From positions 1-58,565 of the forward strand of contig NZ_AMZB01000086.1 of the NCBI RefSeq assembly GCF_000313755.1: a DNA stretch of 58,565 bases. Direction: 5' to 3'. Under the pieces are notes generated by a model. That model was not told where the DNA came from. It did not search any database and saw only the letters and a program-made list of their open reading frames with translations. The translations under genes were made by a program, and so were the position numbers. The DNA is from Pseudomonas nitroreducens TX1 (GTDB lineage Bacteria; Pseudomonadota; Gammaproteobacteria; Pseudomonadales; Pseudomonadaceae). Of this stretch, positions 44,696 to 54,151 are shown one piece after another. The stretch's first letter is position 1; each line of letters opens with the position of its first letter.

Positions 44696-46453
44696 TTACA
44701 GAGCCGGCACGTCGTCGGCGCGGTAGACTTCGCGGCCTTCGAAGAGGGTGCGCAGCACGCGGGCTTCGTCCAGTTGCTGGTCGGGCACGCTGAATACGTC
44801 GCGGTCGATCACGACCATGTCGGCCTGCTTGCCTGGGGCCAGGGTGCCGATCCTGTCGCCCAGGCCGATGGTCTGCGCGGCGTTGCGGGTATAGGCGTAG
44901 AACATGGTCTGGCGATCCACGCGCTCGGCGGCGTTGAGCACGCCTTCCTCACCCTGGCGGGTGACGGCCTGGTAAATGGCCTTGAGCGGGTCGGGCGTGG
45001 ACACCGGCCAGTCGCTGGCGCCGGCAATGGTGGCGCCGTTGTCCAGCAGCGACTTGGCCGGGTACATGTAGCGGTAGGCCTCGTCGGCGATGTAGGGCTT
45101 CACCAGCTCCACGGTGTAGGGCTCGGCGGTGGCCCAGTCCAGCTGCATCGAGGCGATGACGCCCAGCTCCTTGAAGCGTGGGAAGTCCTTGGGGTTGACC
45201 AGTTGCAGGTGAGTGATCGAGTGGATCACGCCGCTCTGCCGGTCCTTGCGCGCCTGGGCGAAGCCATTGAGGGATTCGCGTACCGCGCGGTCGCCGATGG
45301 CGTGCACATGCACCAGCCAGCCGCGGGCGTCGGCAGCGCTGACCAGTTCGCCGAAGTGCTTCGGATCGATCAGCAGTTCACCCGGCTTGTGGCTGTTCTT
45401 GTAGTCCTCCAGCAGCGCGGCGGACTGCGCGGGGAACTCAATCACGCCATCGGCGAAGACCTTGATCCCCGGCAGCGTCAGGTTGGGAATCCCCTGGAAC
45501 TGCTGGCGGACTTTCTCGATCACGTCCAGATCGGCCGGCGTGCTTTTCGGGTTGACCACCTGCAGTGCGGCGACGTTGGCGGTGAGCTGGCCGTCGCGGG
45601 CCAGATCGCGGTAGACCGGCAGCACGCCGACGGTCTTTTCGGTGGGCTTGATGGCGAACAGCGCCTCGCCGGGCGTGCCGTTGGCGGCCGGGTCCATCCA
45701 GGCGGTGATACCGAGGCTGTTGTTGTACTTCACGGCAGCGATGCCGGCGCGGTCCATGGTGGCGGCGTCGGGAACCGGCATGGCGGCGGCGACCAGGTCG
45801 AACCCGGAGTCGACCAGGAAACCGGTGGGATTGAAGTCCTTGTCATGGGCGACATTCTGCTGCTCCAGCGGGCTCAGGCCGCGCAGGCGCTTGGCGTCCA
45901 GCCCGGCGCGCTTGAGCATGGCGGCGTTGGCCCAGGCGGTGTGGTGGTCGCTGCCGATCAGCACCACCGGGGTATCCTTCCACTCGCCCTGGTTGAAGCG
46001 CTTGGCCAGCCCGTCGGCCTGGGACCAGTAGGTGGAGTTCATGCCGTTCATGACAATGGTGTCATGCACCTTGGCCTTGCCGCTGTCGCGGTCCTGCTTC
46101 AGGCGCTTCTCAAAGGCGTCCAGGTCCATCTGCTCGTCGAGCAGGCTGGCGGAGATCAGTTCCAGGCCGCCGAAGATCGAGTGCGAGTGGCTGTCGATGA
46201 AGCCGGGCATCAGCACCTTGCCGGCCAGGTCGACCTGCTTGCTGCCGCTGCCGGCGAGCTTGCGGATGTCTTCGTTGGAGCCCACCTGCAGCACCTTGCC
46301 GCCGGCGACCGCCACGGCCTGCTGCAGCGGTTGGCCGGGCTCGGCGGTGAAGACCTTGGCGTTGTACAGGATCAGGTCCGCGTTCTGTGCCTGTGCTTCA
46401 AAAGTGCCGAGTGCGATGGCGAGCGCCAACGCGCCCTTGAGCATGCCGTGCAT
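44696..46453 (-). CDS. Exported amidohydrolase (YtcJ-like)
   Basis: The 585-residue product has a signal peptide (MHGMLKGALALAIALGTFEA then QA, cut before QNADL) and the amidohydrolase-3 pattern: VLMPGFIDSHSHSIFGGLEL (first metal histidines), LVHVHAIGDRAVRESLNGF, and GASDWPVSTPDPLKAIYQAV. It is a periplasmic metal-dependent hydrolase, with the substrate unknown. ATG 46453 has AGGGG 8 nt upstream and is chosen over an in-frame ATG at 46444. It is divergent from a LysR gene, its probable regulator. Confidence 0.9.
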   Translation of the reverse strand: MHGMLKGALALAIALGTFEAQAQNADLILYNAKVFTAEPGQPLQQAVAVAGGKVLQVGSNEDIRKLAGSGSKQVDLAGKVLMPGFIDSHSHSIFGGLELISASLLDEQMDLDAFEKRLKQDRDSGKAKVHDTIVMNGMNSTYWSQADGLAKRFNQGEWKDTPVVLIGSDHHTAWANAAMLKRAGLDAKRLRGLSPLEQQNVAHDKDFNPTGFLVDSGFDLVAAAMPVPDAATMDRAGIAAVKYNNSLGITAWMDPAANGTPGEALFAIKPTEKTVGVLPVYRDLARDGQLTANVAALQVVNPKSTPADLDVIEKVRQQFQGIPNLTLPGIKVFADGVIEFPAQSAALLEDYKNSHKPGELLIDPKHFGELVSAADARGWLVHVHAIGDRAVRESLNGFAQARKDRQSGVIHSITHLQLVNPKDFPRFKELGVIASMQLDWATAEPYTVELVKPYIADEAYRYMYPAKSLLDNGATIAGASDWPVSTPDPLKAIYQAVTRQGEEGVLNAAERVDRQTMFYAYTRNAAQTIGLGDRIGTLAPGKQADMVVIDRDVFSVPDQQLDEARVLRTLFEGREVYRADDVPAL

Positions 46454-46477
46454 GACTTCCCCTTGCTATTCGCTGGA

Positions 46478-46485
46478 TTATTGTT
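46478..46485 (-). promoter_or_regulatory. Possible Crc/Hfq motif before the amidohydrolase gene
   Basis: On the minus strand AACAATAA fits AANAANAA, about 25 nt before the start codon. A single match of this short motif is weak evidence. Confidence 0.35.
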
Positions 46486-46565
46486 GGTCTGTCGCGCAGG
46501 CTAACGGTGCGGAGAAACGCGCGGAAGTCGCCAGTGGGCATAACACTTGTGAAGGATTGGCACGA

Positions 46566-47480
46566 ATGACGATGGACAGATTCAGCAGCCTGGCGATGTT
46601 CGTCGCCAGCGCCGAGACCGGCAGTTTCAGCCGCGCCGCCGAGCAGCTGGGCAAGACGCCCTCGGCGGTGACCAAGGCGGTCGGCCAGCTGGAACTTGAG
46701 GTCGGCGCGCGCCTGTTCGAGCGCACCACTCGCAGCATGTCGCTCACCGAAGCCGGCCAGCTCTACCTGGACGGCGCGCGTGAGGTGCTGGCGCGGATGC
46801 GCGAGACCACCGAGGAAATCGCCCAACTGCAACACAGCCTGCGCGGCGTGCTGCGCATCACCGGGCCGCTGATCGTCGGCCCGGTGTTCCTCGACCGGGC
46901 CTGTGCCGAGTTCCTCGACCTGCATCCGGACGTTCGCCTGCAGGTGGACCTTTCCGACAGTTATGTCGACCTGCTCGACGGTCGCTACGACCTCGCCCTG
47001 CGCATGGGCAACAGCGACCTGCCGGGGCTGATCGCCCAGCCGCTGGCCGAGAGTCGCCTGGCCATGTGCGCCAGCCCCGCCTACCTGGAAAGGCGCGGCA
47101 CGCCTCGGCATCCGAGCGAGATCATCGACCACGACTGCCTCGTCTACCGCCACCCGGCGCTGGATGACCGGTGGTGGTTCGACGTGGAGGGCGAGCGCTT
47201 TTCCACCCCCCGCAATGGCCGCCTGAACAGCGACAACCAGGCGGTGTTGCTGACCGCCTGCCTGGCCGGCCATGGCCTGCTGCCGTGCCCGCGCTGGAGT
47301 GTGCTGGAGCACTTGCGAAGCGGGCGGCTGGTGACCGTGCTGGATGAGTTCTTCTTCGAGCCGGACACCTTCGGCGCGCAGATCCTCGCGGTGTACCCGA
47401 GCAACCGCCGGGCGACGCGCAAGATCCACGCGTTCATCGAGCACCTGCGCGACTCTTTGCGGCGCGACGGCATCCTCTGA
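46566..47480 (+). CDS. LysR family regulator
   Basis: The 304-residue product has the N-terminal LysR helix-turn-helix (SLAMFVASAETGSFSRAAEQ, LGKTPSAVTKAVGQLELEVG, about residues 8-47) and a type 2 periplasmic-binding effector domain. Sequence near NSDLPGLIAQPLAESRLAMC fits the DsdC/YafC-like group. Two possible starts exist, ATG 46566 and ATG 46572, differing by two residues. It is divergent from the amidohydrolase gene with 112 bp between them. Confidence 0.92.
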   Translation: MTMDRFSSLAMFVASAETGSFSRAAEQLGKTPSAVTKAVGQLELEVGARLFERTTRSMSLTEAGQLYLDGAREVLARMRETTEEIAQLQHSLRGVLRITGPLIVGPVFLDRACAEFLDLHPDVRLQVDLSDSYVDLLDGRYDLALRMGNSDLPGLIAQPLAESRLAMCASPAYLERRGTPRHPSEIIDHDCLVYRHPALDDRWWFDVEGERFSTPRNGRLNSDNQAVLLTACLAGHGLLPCPRWSVLEHLRSGRLVTVLDEFFFEPDTFGAQILAVYPSNRRATRKIHAFIEHLRDSLRRDGIL

Positions 47481-47484
47481 CGGC

Positions 47485-48093
47485 CTAGAGCAATGCCCCG
47501 GCCCAGGCCGATACCAGCAGCAGGGCCGCCATCAACTGGTTGAGCCGCCGCATCTGCCTGGGCGACAGCAGGCGCTGGCTGCCGATGCCCAGCCCGGCCC
47601 AGACGGCGGTGCAGGGAATCGACACGAGAAAGAACAGCAGCGACAGCAGTTGCACGCGGTCCAGCCGATCGACGCCATGGCCGGCGTACACGCTGATCAC
47701 CGCCAGCGCCATCATCCAGGTCTTGGGGTTGACCAGTTGCAGCGCGGCGGCGCCCAGCGCGCCCAGGCGGGCGGCGTCGCGGTCACGGGCGAGGTCCGCC
47801 GGCGGGCTGCGGAAGATCTGCCAGGCCAGCCAGCTCAGCCACAGCACGCCGACCGCGCTCATTGCCTGCTGCACGCGCGGCAGGCTGGCGAGCACCTCGC
47901 CCAGTCCGCTGCCCACCGCCAGCACCAGCGCGGCGGCGGCCGCGCAGCCGCCGAACATGATCGGCAGCGCCGCGCCCCAGCCGAAGCGTGCGCTGTTGCT
48001 GAAGATCAGCAGGTTGGTCGGCCCCGGTGTGATCGAGGCGACGAAGGCGAAGAGGACGAAGGGCAGCCATTGGCCGAGCTGCGAGAGGTGCAT
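47485..48093 (-). CDS. LysE/RhtB family amino-acid exporter
   Basis: The 202-residue inner-membrane product has six segments and the LysE/RhtB signature FVLFAFVASITPGPTNLLIF near the N-terminus, with NPKTWMMALAVISVYAG in the middle. It exports amino acids or derivatives. The neighbouring AraC gene on the same strand lies 53 nt upstream of its start, so the two may form an operon or regulator-target pair. Confidence 0.9.
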   Translation of the reverse strand: MHLSQLGQWLPFVLFAFVASITPGPTNLLIFSNSARFGWGAALPIMFGGCAAAAALVLAVGSGLGEVLASLPRVQQAMSAVGVLWLSWLAWQIFRSPPADLARDRDAARLGALGAAALQLVNPKTWMMALAVISVYAGHGVDRLDRVQLLSLLFFLVSIPCTAVWAGLGIGSQRLLSPRQMRRLNQLMAALLLVSAWAGALL

Positions 48094-48146
48094 GAGGGGA
48101 ACTCCGCTGAATCTGTGGGGAGTCCATCGTCGCCAGCGTGGCGGGT

Positions 48147-48983
48147 TCAGTCTGGAAGCTTTGAGCAGCGCTTGCGGTAGTAGGCGGGCGTGATGCCGTA
48201 GGCACGGCGGAACCAGCGGCCGAGGTGGCTCTGGTCGGCGAAGCCGAGGTCGGCGGCGATGTCGGCCGGCGCCAGGCCGCGTCCGAGCAATTGCCGCGCG
48301 CGGGCCAGGCGCAGCTGGATCAGGTAGGCGTGGGGCGGCAGGCCGAAGGCCTGCTTGAACGCGCGGGTCAGGCGGAAGCGATCGCAGCCGCTGGCGCGGG
48401 CCACGTCGTCCAGGCCGATGTCGGCGGTGAGGTTGGCGTGCAGGTAGTCCCGCGCGCGCTGCGCCACCAGCGGCAGGTGCGCCTGCGTGGTGCCGCGCTG
48501 GCGCCAGTGCAGGTGCCGGGTCATGCCGTCGAGCAGGTCGTCGACGGCGCTTTGTCGGACGATCTTCAGGTCATGGCCGTGTACGGCCTGGAATGCGTTG
48601 TCGATACGCCGCGCCAGTTGCGGGTCGTCGATCAGCAGCTTGGGCACGGACAGCTGGCAGTTGCCCGGCGCCTCTTCGAACAGGGTGGCGATCTCGCGCT
48701 CCAGCCAGGGCGCGTCGAGGTACAGCGTGCGGTAGGTGAAGCCGCCTTCGGTGGGGGCGTCGCCGTCATGGATGTCGCCGGGCTCGAGGAAGAACACCTT
48801 GCCGGTGGTGCTGATGTGGCGCTGGTTGCGGCTGCGGAACTGCTGCACCCCCGATTCGGTGAAGCCGATCAGGTAGCTGTCGTGCCAGTGCGGGTCGTAG
48901 GCGTGGCCCTTGAAGTGCGCACGCAGGCTCTGGATGCCGGTGTCGGCGTCCTGCAGCAGGTCGATCCAGTTGTCTTTGTGCAT
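48147..48983 (-). CDS. AraC family regulator with cupin-like N-terminus
   Basis: The 278-residue product has the AraC-ligand domain (HAYDPHWHDSYLIGFTESGV, about residues 27-46) and the C-terminal DNA-binding domain (IGLDDVARASGCDRFRLTRA; IAADLGFADQSHLGRWFRRA). ATG 48983 (MHKDNWIDLL) starts the domain, although the open frame goes further. It lies upstream of the LysE exporter gene and probably controls it, as is common for AraC-LysE pairs. Confidence 0.9.
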   Translation of the reverse strand: MHKDNWIDLLQDADTGIQSLRAHFKGHAYDPHWHDSYLIGFTESGVQQFRSRNQRHISTTGKVFFLEPGDIHDGDAPTEGGFTYRTLYLDAPWLEREIATLFEEAPGNCQLSVPKLLIDDPQLARRIDNAFQAVHGHDLKIVRQSAVDDLLDGMTRHLHWRQRGTTQAHLPLVAQRARDYLHANLTADIGLDDVARASGCDRFRLTRAFKQAFGLPPHAYLIQLRLARARQLLGRGLAPADIAADLGFADQSHLGRWFRRAYGITPAYYRKRCSKLPD

Positions 48984-49142
48984 GGGCCGTTTTCGCCTCG
49001 CTTGCCCGGTCGGCCAGCATAGCGCGCGTGGAGTGGCTGTCTGGAAGATTCGTGCAGCCGGTGGTCGACTCGCATGCTTCGTTGACGCTGACGATATGAT
49101 TGCTTCTTGCGCACATCGCCACACTCCAGGAGGGAGCCGTTC

Positions 49143-49577
49143 ATGGGGCAGGACTACAACCTGGCATTGATCATCGCCGCGGCGCTCAGCGCCATCGCAG
49201 GAGCGCTGCATGTCGGCGTGGTACTGGTCGGACCGAGTTGGTACCGGCTGTTCGGCGCAGGCGAAAAGCTCGCCCGGGCCGCGGAGGCCGGGCGGCTTTA
49301 TCCGGCCCTGATCACCTTCGGCATCGCCTTCGTGCTATTCGCCTGGGCCGCCTATGCGCTGTCCGCGGCCGGGGTGCTGGGCCCGCTGCCGTTGCTGCGT
49401 CCCGCGCTGGCGGCGATCTCGCTGATCTACCTGCTGCGTGGCGTGGCCGGCCCGCTCATTCTCAAGGGGACCGGGCGCAGCCAGCGCTTCATCTATGTCA
49501 GCTCGGCAATTTGCCTGGGGTTTGCGCTGATGCATCTGCTAGGGCTGGCGCAGGTGTGGGGGCGGCTGGAGAACTGA
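49143..49577 (+). CDS. Integral membrane protein, unknown
   Basis: The 144-residue product has four predicted membrane segments (ALIIAAALSAIAGALHVGVV; ITFGIAFVLFAWAAYALSAA; LAAISLIYLLRGVAGPLILK; SSAICLGFALMHLLGLAQVW). I do not recognise the family with certainty. It starts at ATG 49143 after GGAGGG. Its final 80 bp overlap the 3' end of the convergent acyltransferase gene. Confidence 0.75.
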   Translation: MGQDYNLALIIAAALSAIAGALHVGVVLVGPSWYRLFGAGEKLARAAEAGRLYPALITFGIAFVLFAWAAYALSAAGVLGPLPLLRPALAAISLIYLLRGVAGPLILKGTGRSQRFIYVSSAICLGFALMHLLGLAQVWGRLEN

Positions 49578-50565
49578 GGGGCTGCTGCTTGCGCGTTGTG
49601 CCCCTGCGCAGTGCATGGCGGAGCGTCAGCGCGGGGCGTTCGACGTAGTAGTACGACACGCCACTGAGCAGGAAGGAAAACACCAGCACCGCTGGAACGA
49701 TGTAGTCCGAATAGCTGATTGGCCAGAACGCCCGCAGGATGTAAATGACCACGAAGTGGTTGAGGAATACGCCGTAACTGATGTTTCCGAGGAACTCGTC
49801 GATCGAATGGAATGGGAGTTTCGTCAGCAGATAGACGGCCGGGATGCCCAGTGCGATGCCGGCGCTCACTTCGGCATTGAATGGCCGACGCTCGATAATT
49901 CCAGTCATGATCGCCGCGAACATCAGCGCTGCCGCGACGGCGGTGCCAGCTGCAATGATCAGACCCTTGGCCCGTGCTTTGTACAGGTAGCTGCCGCAGA
50001 GGAATATGAACAGTACGCCGGGCAGAAGCCGGTATCCATAATTGTCCGTGTTGACGTAACCCAGGCACGCGACGAGGAAGACGCCGGCCGATAGCGAAAA
50101 TGCAACACCGCGCAGCCTGTAAATGATCAGGAAAGGGATGACCAGGTAAAAACACGCCTCCAATCCCAGTGACCATGCCGGCGGCAGGATGTCTGGGCTT
50201 GCAGCTCCGAACATGTAGAAACCCAGCGGCACCATGGCGATGCTTGCGGCCATGTTTCCGAGCGTCAGCTCGGCTGCCTGGGGTGTGTCGGGAAGGAGGA
50301 AGTGGATGGCCAGGCAAGCACTTGCGAAGTAGAGAATGAACTGGGGATATAGCCGCATCACCCGGTCCAGGTAGAACAGGCCGACTTTATCCAAGGAGGC
50401 GTAGTTACGCTCGATCAGCGAGGTCATTACGAAGCCGCTGATCAGAAGGAACGAAATCACCGCGACCACGCCCGGGTTCAAGCCGGCAAAGGTTTTTCCC
50501 AAATGGGAAACGGCCACCAGAACGGCCAACAACAGACGATACGCCCCCACCCAAGCCCCCAGCAT
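49498..50565 (-). CDS. Acyltransferase family 3 membrane protein
   Basis: The 355-residue product has about ten membrane segments and the acyltransferase-3 pattern: catalytic-type His21 in VAVSHLGK, FLLISGFVMTSLIERN, and YLDRVMRLYPQFILYF. Such enzymes O-acetylate surface polysaccharides. GC content is visibly lower than in the neighbours (about 55% in parts), suggesting transfer. Its last 30 residues (GTTRKQQPLSSPAAPTP...) are encoded antisense to the 3' end of the neighbouring gene, so the C-terminus may not be native. Confidence 0.85.
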   Translation of the reverse strand: MLGAWVGAYRLLLAVLVAVSHLGKTFAGLNPGVVAVISFLLISGFVMTSLIERNYASLDKVGLFYLDRVMRLYPQFILYFASACLAIHFLLPDTPQAAELTLGNMAASIAMVPLGFYMFGAASPDILPPAWSLGLEACFYLVIPFLIIYRLRGVAFSLSAGVFLVACLGYVNTDNYGYRLLPGVLFIFLCGSYLYKARAKGLIIAAGTAVAAALMFAAIMTGIIERRPFNAEVSAGIALGIPAVYLLTKLPFHSIDEFLGNISYGVFLNHFVVIYILRAFWPISYSDYIVPAVLVFSFLLSGVSYYYVERPALTLRHALRRGTTRKQQPLSSPAAPTPAPALADASAQTPGKLPS

Positions 50566-50747
50566 CCCTGAAATTTTGGCAGCTAAATTACGACGCTTTA
50601 CCGTCGAAGAACAGGCTCCCCTATACCGCCGTCCAGTGGGCGCGCTGACGGCGCCTCATTCAGCGCCGACGAATACGTCACGGGAGGTGGAACTGCCCCT
50701 GGCCGGTTGGCCGGCAGGGACAGTCACGAAGGATGTATCGCGCGGCA

Positions 50748-52358
50748 TCAGCCCGCTGCAGCCTCGAAGCTGTCGCTGCGGGCCATGCGCCAGATGCGCT
50801 CGTAGAACTCGCCTTCGATGTTGCCCGAGAGCAGTTCGCCGGGCTTGAGGAAGTAGTGCAGGTGCGAGAACAGGCGGATCTCCGTGGCGGAGACGCGGCG
50901 TACCAGATGTTTGGCTTCCAGCTGCGACGGGTGCTGGATACCGGCGGCGGCGATCATCTCGGCCAGGCCTTTGAGCGTGTTGCGGTGGAAGTGGTAGACG
51001 CGCTCGGCCTTGTCCGGCACCACCAGGGCGCGCTGGCGCAGTGGGTCCTGGGTGGCGACGCCGGTGGGGCATTTGTTGGTGTGGCAGGACTGCGACTGGA
51101 TGCAGCCGATGGCGAACATGAAGCCGCGCGCCGAGTTGGCCCAGTCGGCGCCCATGGCCAGCACGCTGGCGATGTCGAAGGCGCTGACGATCTTGCCGCT
51201 GGCGCCGATGCGGATCTTGTCGCGCAGGCCCAGGCCTACCAGGGTGTTGTGGACGAACAGCAGGCCCTCGCGCATCGGCAGGCCCATGTGGTCGGTGAAC
51301 TCCAGGGGCGCTGCGCCCGTGCCGCCTTCCTTGCCGTCGACGACGATGAAGTCGGGGAGGATGCCGGTCTCGTGCATGGCCTTGGCGATGCCCATGAATT
51401 CCCACGGGTGGCCGATGCACAGCTTGAAGCCCACCGGTTTGCCGCCGGAAAGTTCGCGCAGTTGGACGATGAAGTCGAGCAGGCCCTTGGGCGTGCTGAA
51501 GGCGCTGTGCGAGGACGGCGAGATGCAGTCCTTGCCCATGGGCACGCCACGGGTGGCGGCGATTTCCTCGGTGACCTTGTGCTTGGGCAGGATGCCGCCG
51601 TGGCCGGGTTTGGCGCCCTGGCTGAGCTTGATCTCGATCATTTTCACCTGCGGGTCGACCGCCTGCTTGGCGAAGCGCTCGGGGCTGAAGGTGCCGTCGT
51701 CGTTGCGGCAGCCGAAGTAGCCGCTGCCCAGTTCCCAGGTCAGGTCGCCGCCGTATTCGCGGTGGTAGGGACTGATGCTGCCTTCGCCGGTGTCATGGAT
51801 GAAGCCGCCGAGCTTGGCGCCCTTGTTCAGCGCGCGGATGGCGTTGGCGCTGAGCGAGCCGAAGCTCATCGCCGAGATGTTGAACACCGAGATGGAGTAG
51901 GGCTGCTTGCACTCCGAGCCGCCGACGGTGACGCGGAAGGTGCAGGGGTCGGCCACTGGCGCGGGGCGGATGGAGTGGGCGATGAATTCGAAGCCCGACT
52001 GGTAGACGTCGATCAGGGTGCCGAAGGGCTTGTCGGCTGTTTCGTTTTTCGCTCGCGAGTACACCAGGGCGCGCTGGGCGCGGGAGAAGGGCAGGGCCTC
52101 CTGGTCGCCTTCGAGCAGGTACTGGCGTATTTCCGGGCGGATGGCTTCCACCAGGTAGCGGATGTTGCCCAGGACCGGGTAATTGCGCCGTACTGCATGG
52201 CGTTCCTGCAGCAGGTCGAAGACCCCGAGCACGCTCAGGGCGAGGGTGGTAAGGGTGAAGGGCCACACCCAGTCGTGCCCGAGGAAGGGCAGGCTGAGCA
52301 CGGTGAACAGGACGCAAGCGGCAAAAAAGGCATAGCGGCTTAGGAGCGACAGGTTCAT
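50748..52358 (-). CDS. Membrane-anchored FMN-binding glutamate-synthase-like protein
   Basis: The 536-residue product has two N-terminal membrane segments (about 8-28 and 32-50) followed by the central FMN and Fe-S domain of glutamate synthase: ISAMSFGSLSANAIRALNKG (about 161-180), IEIKLSQGAKPGHGGILPKH (241-260), VVDGKEGGTGAAP, and CIQSQSCHTNKCPTGVATQ with Cys419, Cys425 and Cys430 in a 3Fe-4S pattern. The glutaminase and small-subunit parts are missing. The enzyme's electron donor and substrate are unknown. ATG 52358 follows a GGAG ribosome site. Confidence 0.9.
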   Translation of the reverse strand: MNLSLLSRYAFFAACVLFTVLSLPFLGHDWVWPFTLTTLALSVLGVFDLLQERHAVRRNYPVLGNIRYLVEAIRPEIRQYLLEGDQEALPFSRAQRALVYSRAKNETADKPFGTLIDVYQSGFEFIAHSIRPAPVADPCTFRVTVGGSECKQPYSISVFNISAMSFGSLSANAIRALNKGAKLGGFIHDTGEGSISPYHREYGGDLTWELGSGYFGCRNDDGTFSPERFAKQAVDPQVKMIEIKLSQGAKPGHGGILPKHKVTEEIAATRGVPMGKDCISPSSHSAFSTPKGLLDFIVQLRELSGGKPVGFKLCIGHPWEFMGIAKAMHETGILPDFIVVDGKEGGTGAAPLEFTDHMGLPMREGLLFVHNTLVGLGLRDKIRIGASGKIVSAFDIASVLAMGADWANSARGFMFAIGCIQSQSCHTNKCPTGVATQDPLRQRALVVPDKAERVYHFHRNTLKGLAEMIAAAGIQHPSQLEAKHLVRRVSATEIRLFSHLHYFLKPGELLSGNIEGEFYERIWRMARSDSFEAAAG

Positions 52359-52600
52359 GGAATCTCCAGTCGTCGGGCTTTGATCACGGTGAGGTTGGCC
52401 GAAAGGGCCGCCACAGAGCATGGCAGGCATCGCGCGAACGCGCCTGGGCAAAGGTCAATGCGGCGGACTTTCGGAAGTCTTTCTAGTTGGCGGGCATCGA
52501 CGGTAGCCCGAAGTGATGAAAAAAGAAAGCTAGCTAACGATTCTCTCCGGGGCTGAGAAAGCTTGTTTCAGGCGGTGCAAGTAATCATGTGGCCGGGCTG

Positions 52601-52640
52601 TTCGCGAGCAAGGACTGGGCGTCCCCCTCGGTCCTACGAA
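52601..52640 (+). repeat. 40-bp inverted repeat, left copy (flanks sdaA)
   Basis: This 40-bp sequence starting TTCGCGAGCAAGGACTGGGC is repeated in inverse orientation at 54152-54191 with one mismatch. The two copies bracket sdaA and a REP unit. The start resembles a REP unit, but the interior GACTGGGCGTCCCCCTCGGT is different. Confidence 0.85.
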
Positions 52641-52658
52641 GAGCGCGCCGGCCTTCCT

Positions 52659-52682
52659 GTAGGAGCGAGCTTGCTCGCGAAC
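52659..52682. repeat. REP unit downstream of sdaA
   Basis: GTAGGAGCGAGCTTGCTCGC followed by GAAC lies 15 bp past the sdaA stop. The rest of the 52359-52696 gap shows no gene; a short AT-rich stretch with GAAAAAAGAAAGCTAGCTAA is near 52515. Confidence 0.8.
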
Positions 52683-52696
52683 CGCATTCGACCGAA

Positions 52697-54076
52697 CTAA
52701 CAGGCAATCACATTCACCGCCAACCCGCCCTTCGCCGTTTCCTTGTACTTGTCCATCATGTCGCGCCCGGTATCGCGCAGGGTGTCGATGGCCTTGTCGA
52801 GGCTGACCAGGTGCTGGCCATCGCCGCGCAGGGCGAGTTGGGCGGCGTTGATGGCTTTGAGCGAGGCCATGGCATTGCGCTCGATGCAGGGCACCTGGAC
52901 CAGTCCGGCCACCGGGTCGCAGGTCAGGCCCAGGTTATGCTCCAGGCCGATCTCGGCGGCGTTCTCCACCTGCTCCAGGCTGCCGCCAAGCACTTCCGCC
53001 AGCCCGCCGGCTGCCATGGCGCAGGCCGAGCCCACTTCACCCTGGCAACCGACCTCGGCGCCGGAAATGGAGGCGTTGAGCTTGCAAAGGATGCCGATGG
53101 CGGCGGCGGTCAGCAGGTAGCGCTCGATGCCGTCGGCGTTGGCGTTGTTGTCGTAGCGCGCATAGTAATGCAGCACCGCCGGGACTATGCCGGCAGCGCC
53201 GTTGGTGGGCGCGGTCACCACGCGGCCGCCGGCGGCGTTTTCCTCGTTGACTGCCAGTGCCCAGAGGTCCACCCAGTCCATGGCCCCGAGGGTGGTGGCG
53301 ATCAGGTTGCCGCTGTCCGCCTCGTTCAGCCGGCGATAGAGCATGGGCGCACGCCGGCGCACCTTGAGGCCACCGGGCAGTGTGCCTTCGGTTTCCAGGC
53401 CTCGGTTCACGCAGGCCTGCATTTCCTCCCAGATGTGCGCAAGGCCGGCGTGGATTTCCTCGTCGCTGCGCAGCGCGCGTTCGTTGGCCCACATCAGGTC
53501 GCTGATGCGTTTGAAACCGTGCTCATGGCACAGGCGAAGCAGCTCCTCGGCGCTGCGGAACGTGTAGGGCATGGGGCTGTCCGGCAAGGCGCGGTCGGTG
53601 TTGAAGTCCGCGGCGTCCACCACGAAACCGCCGCCGACCGAATAGCAGATGCGCTCGGCCAGCCGTTCGCCGTTCTCATCCAGCGCCCGCAAGTGCAGGC
53701 CGTTGGGGTGGGCGGGCAGGCTGTCGTCGTGGAAGACCAGTTGGCGCGCCGGGTCGAAGTCGATCTCCCGCACGCCGCCCAGGTGCAGGCGATGGCGCAA
53801 CAGGATGTCGTCCACCTGCGGGGCGAGGGCAGCAGGGTCGGCTTCGGCCGGGTCGATGCCGAGCAGGCCGATCAGGCAGGCGCGGTCGGTGGCGTGGCCC
53901 TTGCCGGTGGCGCTGAGGGAACCGTAGAGATGCACTTCCACTGCGGTGGTGCGAGGCAGGAGATCGGCGTCGCGCAGGCGGTCGACGAACTCGCGGGTGG
54001 CGCGCATCGGCCCCACGGTGTGGGAACTGGACGGGCCGACGCCAGGCTTGAACATATCGAAGACGCTGAGGCTCAT
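52697..54076 (-). CDS. sdaA: L-serine ammonia-lyase (iron-sulfur, single-chain)
   Basis: Converts L-serine to pyruvate and ammonia in the cytoplasm using an oxygen-sensitive [4Fe-4S] cluster. The 459-residue product starts [20 protein letters not shown], the family hallmark. Cluster cysteines are Cys344 (AEVGCQGE), Cys386 (LTCDP) and Cys397 (VPCIER), and the chain ends in Cys459 (NVIAC), the tail residue that caps the cluster in related enzymes. ATG 54076 follows AGGAGGAA. The gene is flanked by 40-bp inverted repeats and has no operon partner. Confidence 0.95.
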   Translation of the reverse strand: MSLSVFDMFKPGVGPSSSHTVGPMRATREFVDRLRDADLLPRTTAVEVHLYGSLSATGKGHATDRACLIGLLGIDPAEADPAALAPQVDDILLRHRLHLGGVREIDFDPARQLVFHDDSLPAHPNGLHLRALDENGERLAERICYSVGGGFVVDAADFNTDRALPDSPMPYTFRSAEELLRLCHEHGFKRISDLMWANERALRSDEEIHAGLAHIWEEMQACVNRGLETEGTLPGGLKVRRRAPMLYRRLNEADSGNLIATTLGAMDWVDLWALAVNEENAAGGRVVTAPTNGAAGIVPAVLHYYARYDNNANADGIERYLLTAAAIGILCKLNASISGAEVGCQGEVGSACAMAAGGLAEVLGGSLEQVENAAEIGLEHNLGLTCDPVAGLVQVPCIERNAMASLKAINAAQLALRGDGQHLVSLDKAIDTLRDTGRDMMDKYKETAKGGLAVNVIAC

Positions 54077-54151
54077 GGGAAATTCCTCCTGCCCCAAGCA
54101 TGGACCCGCCAGGCCACGAATGCTCACCGGCCGCTCGACGGCTGGGGGCTT

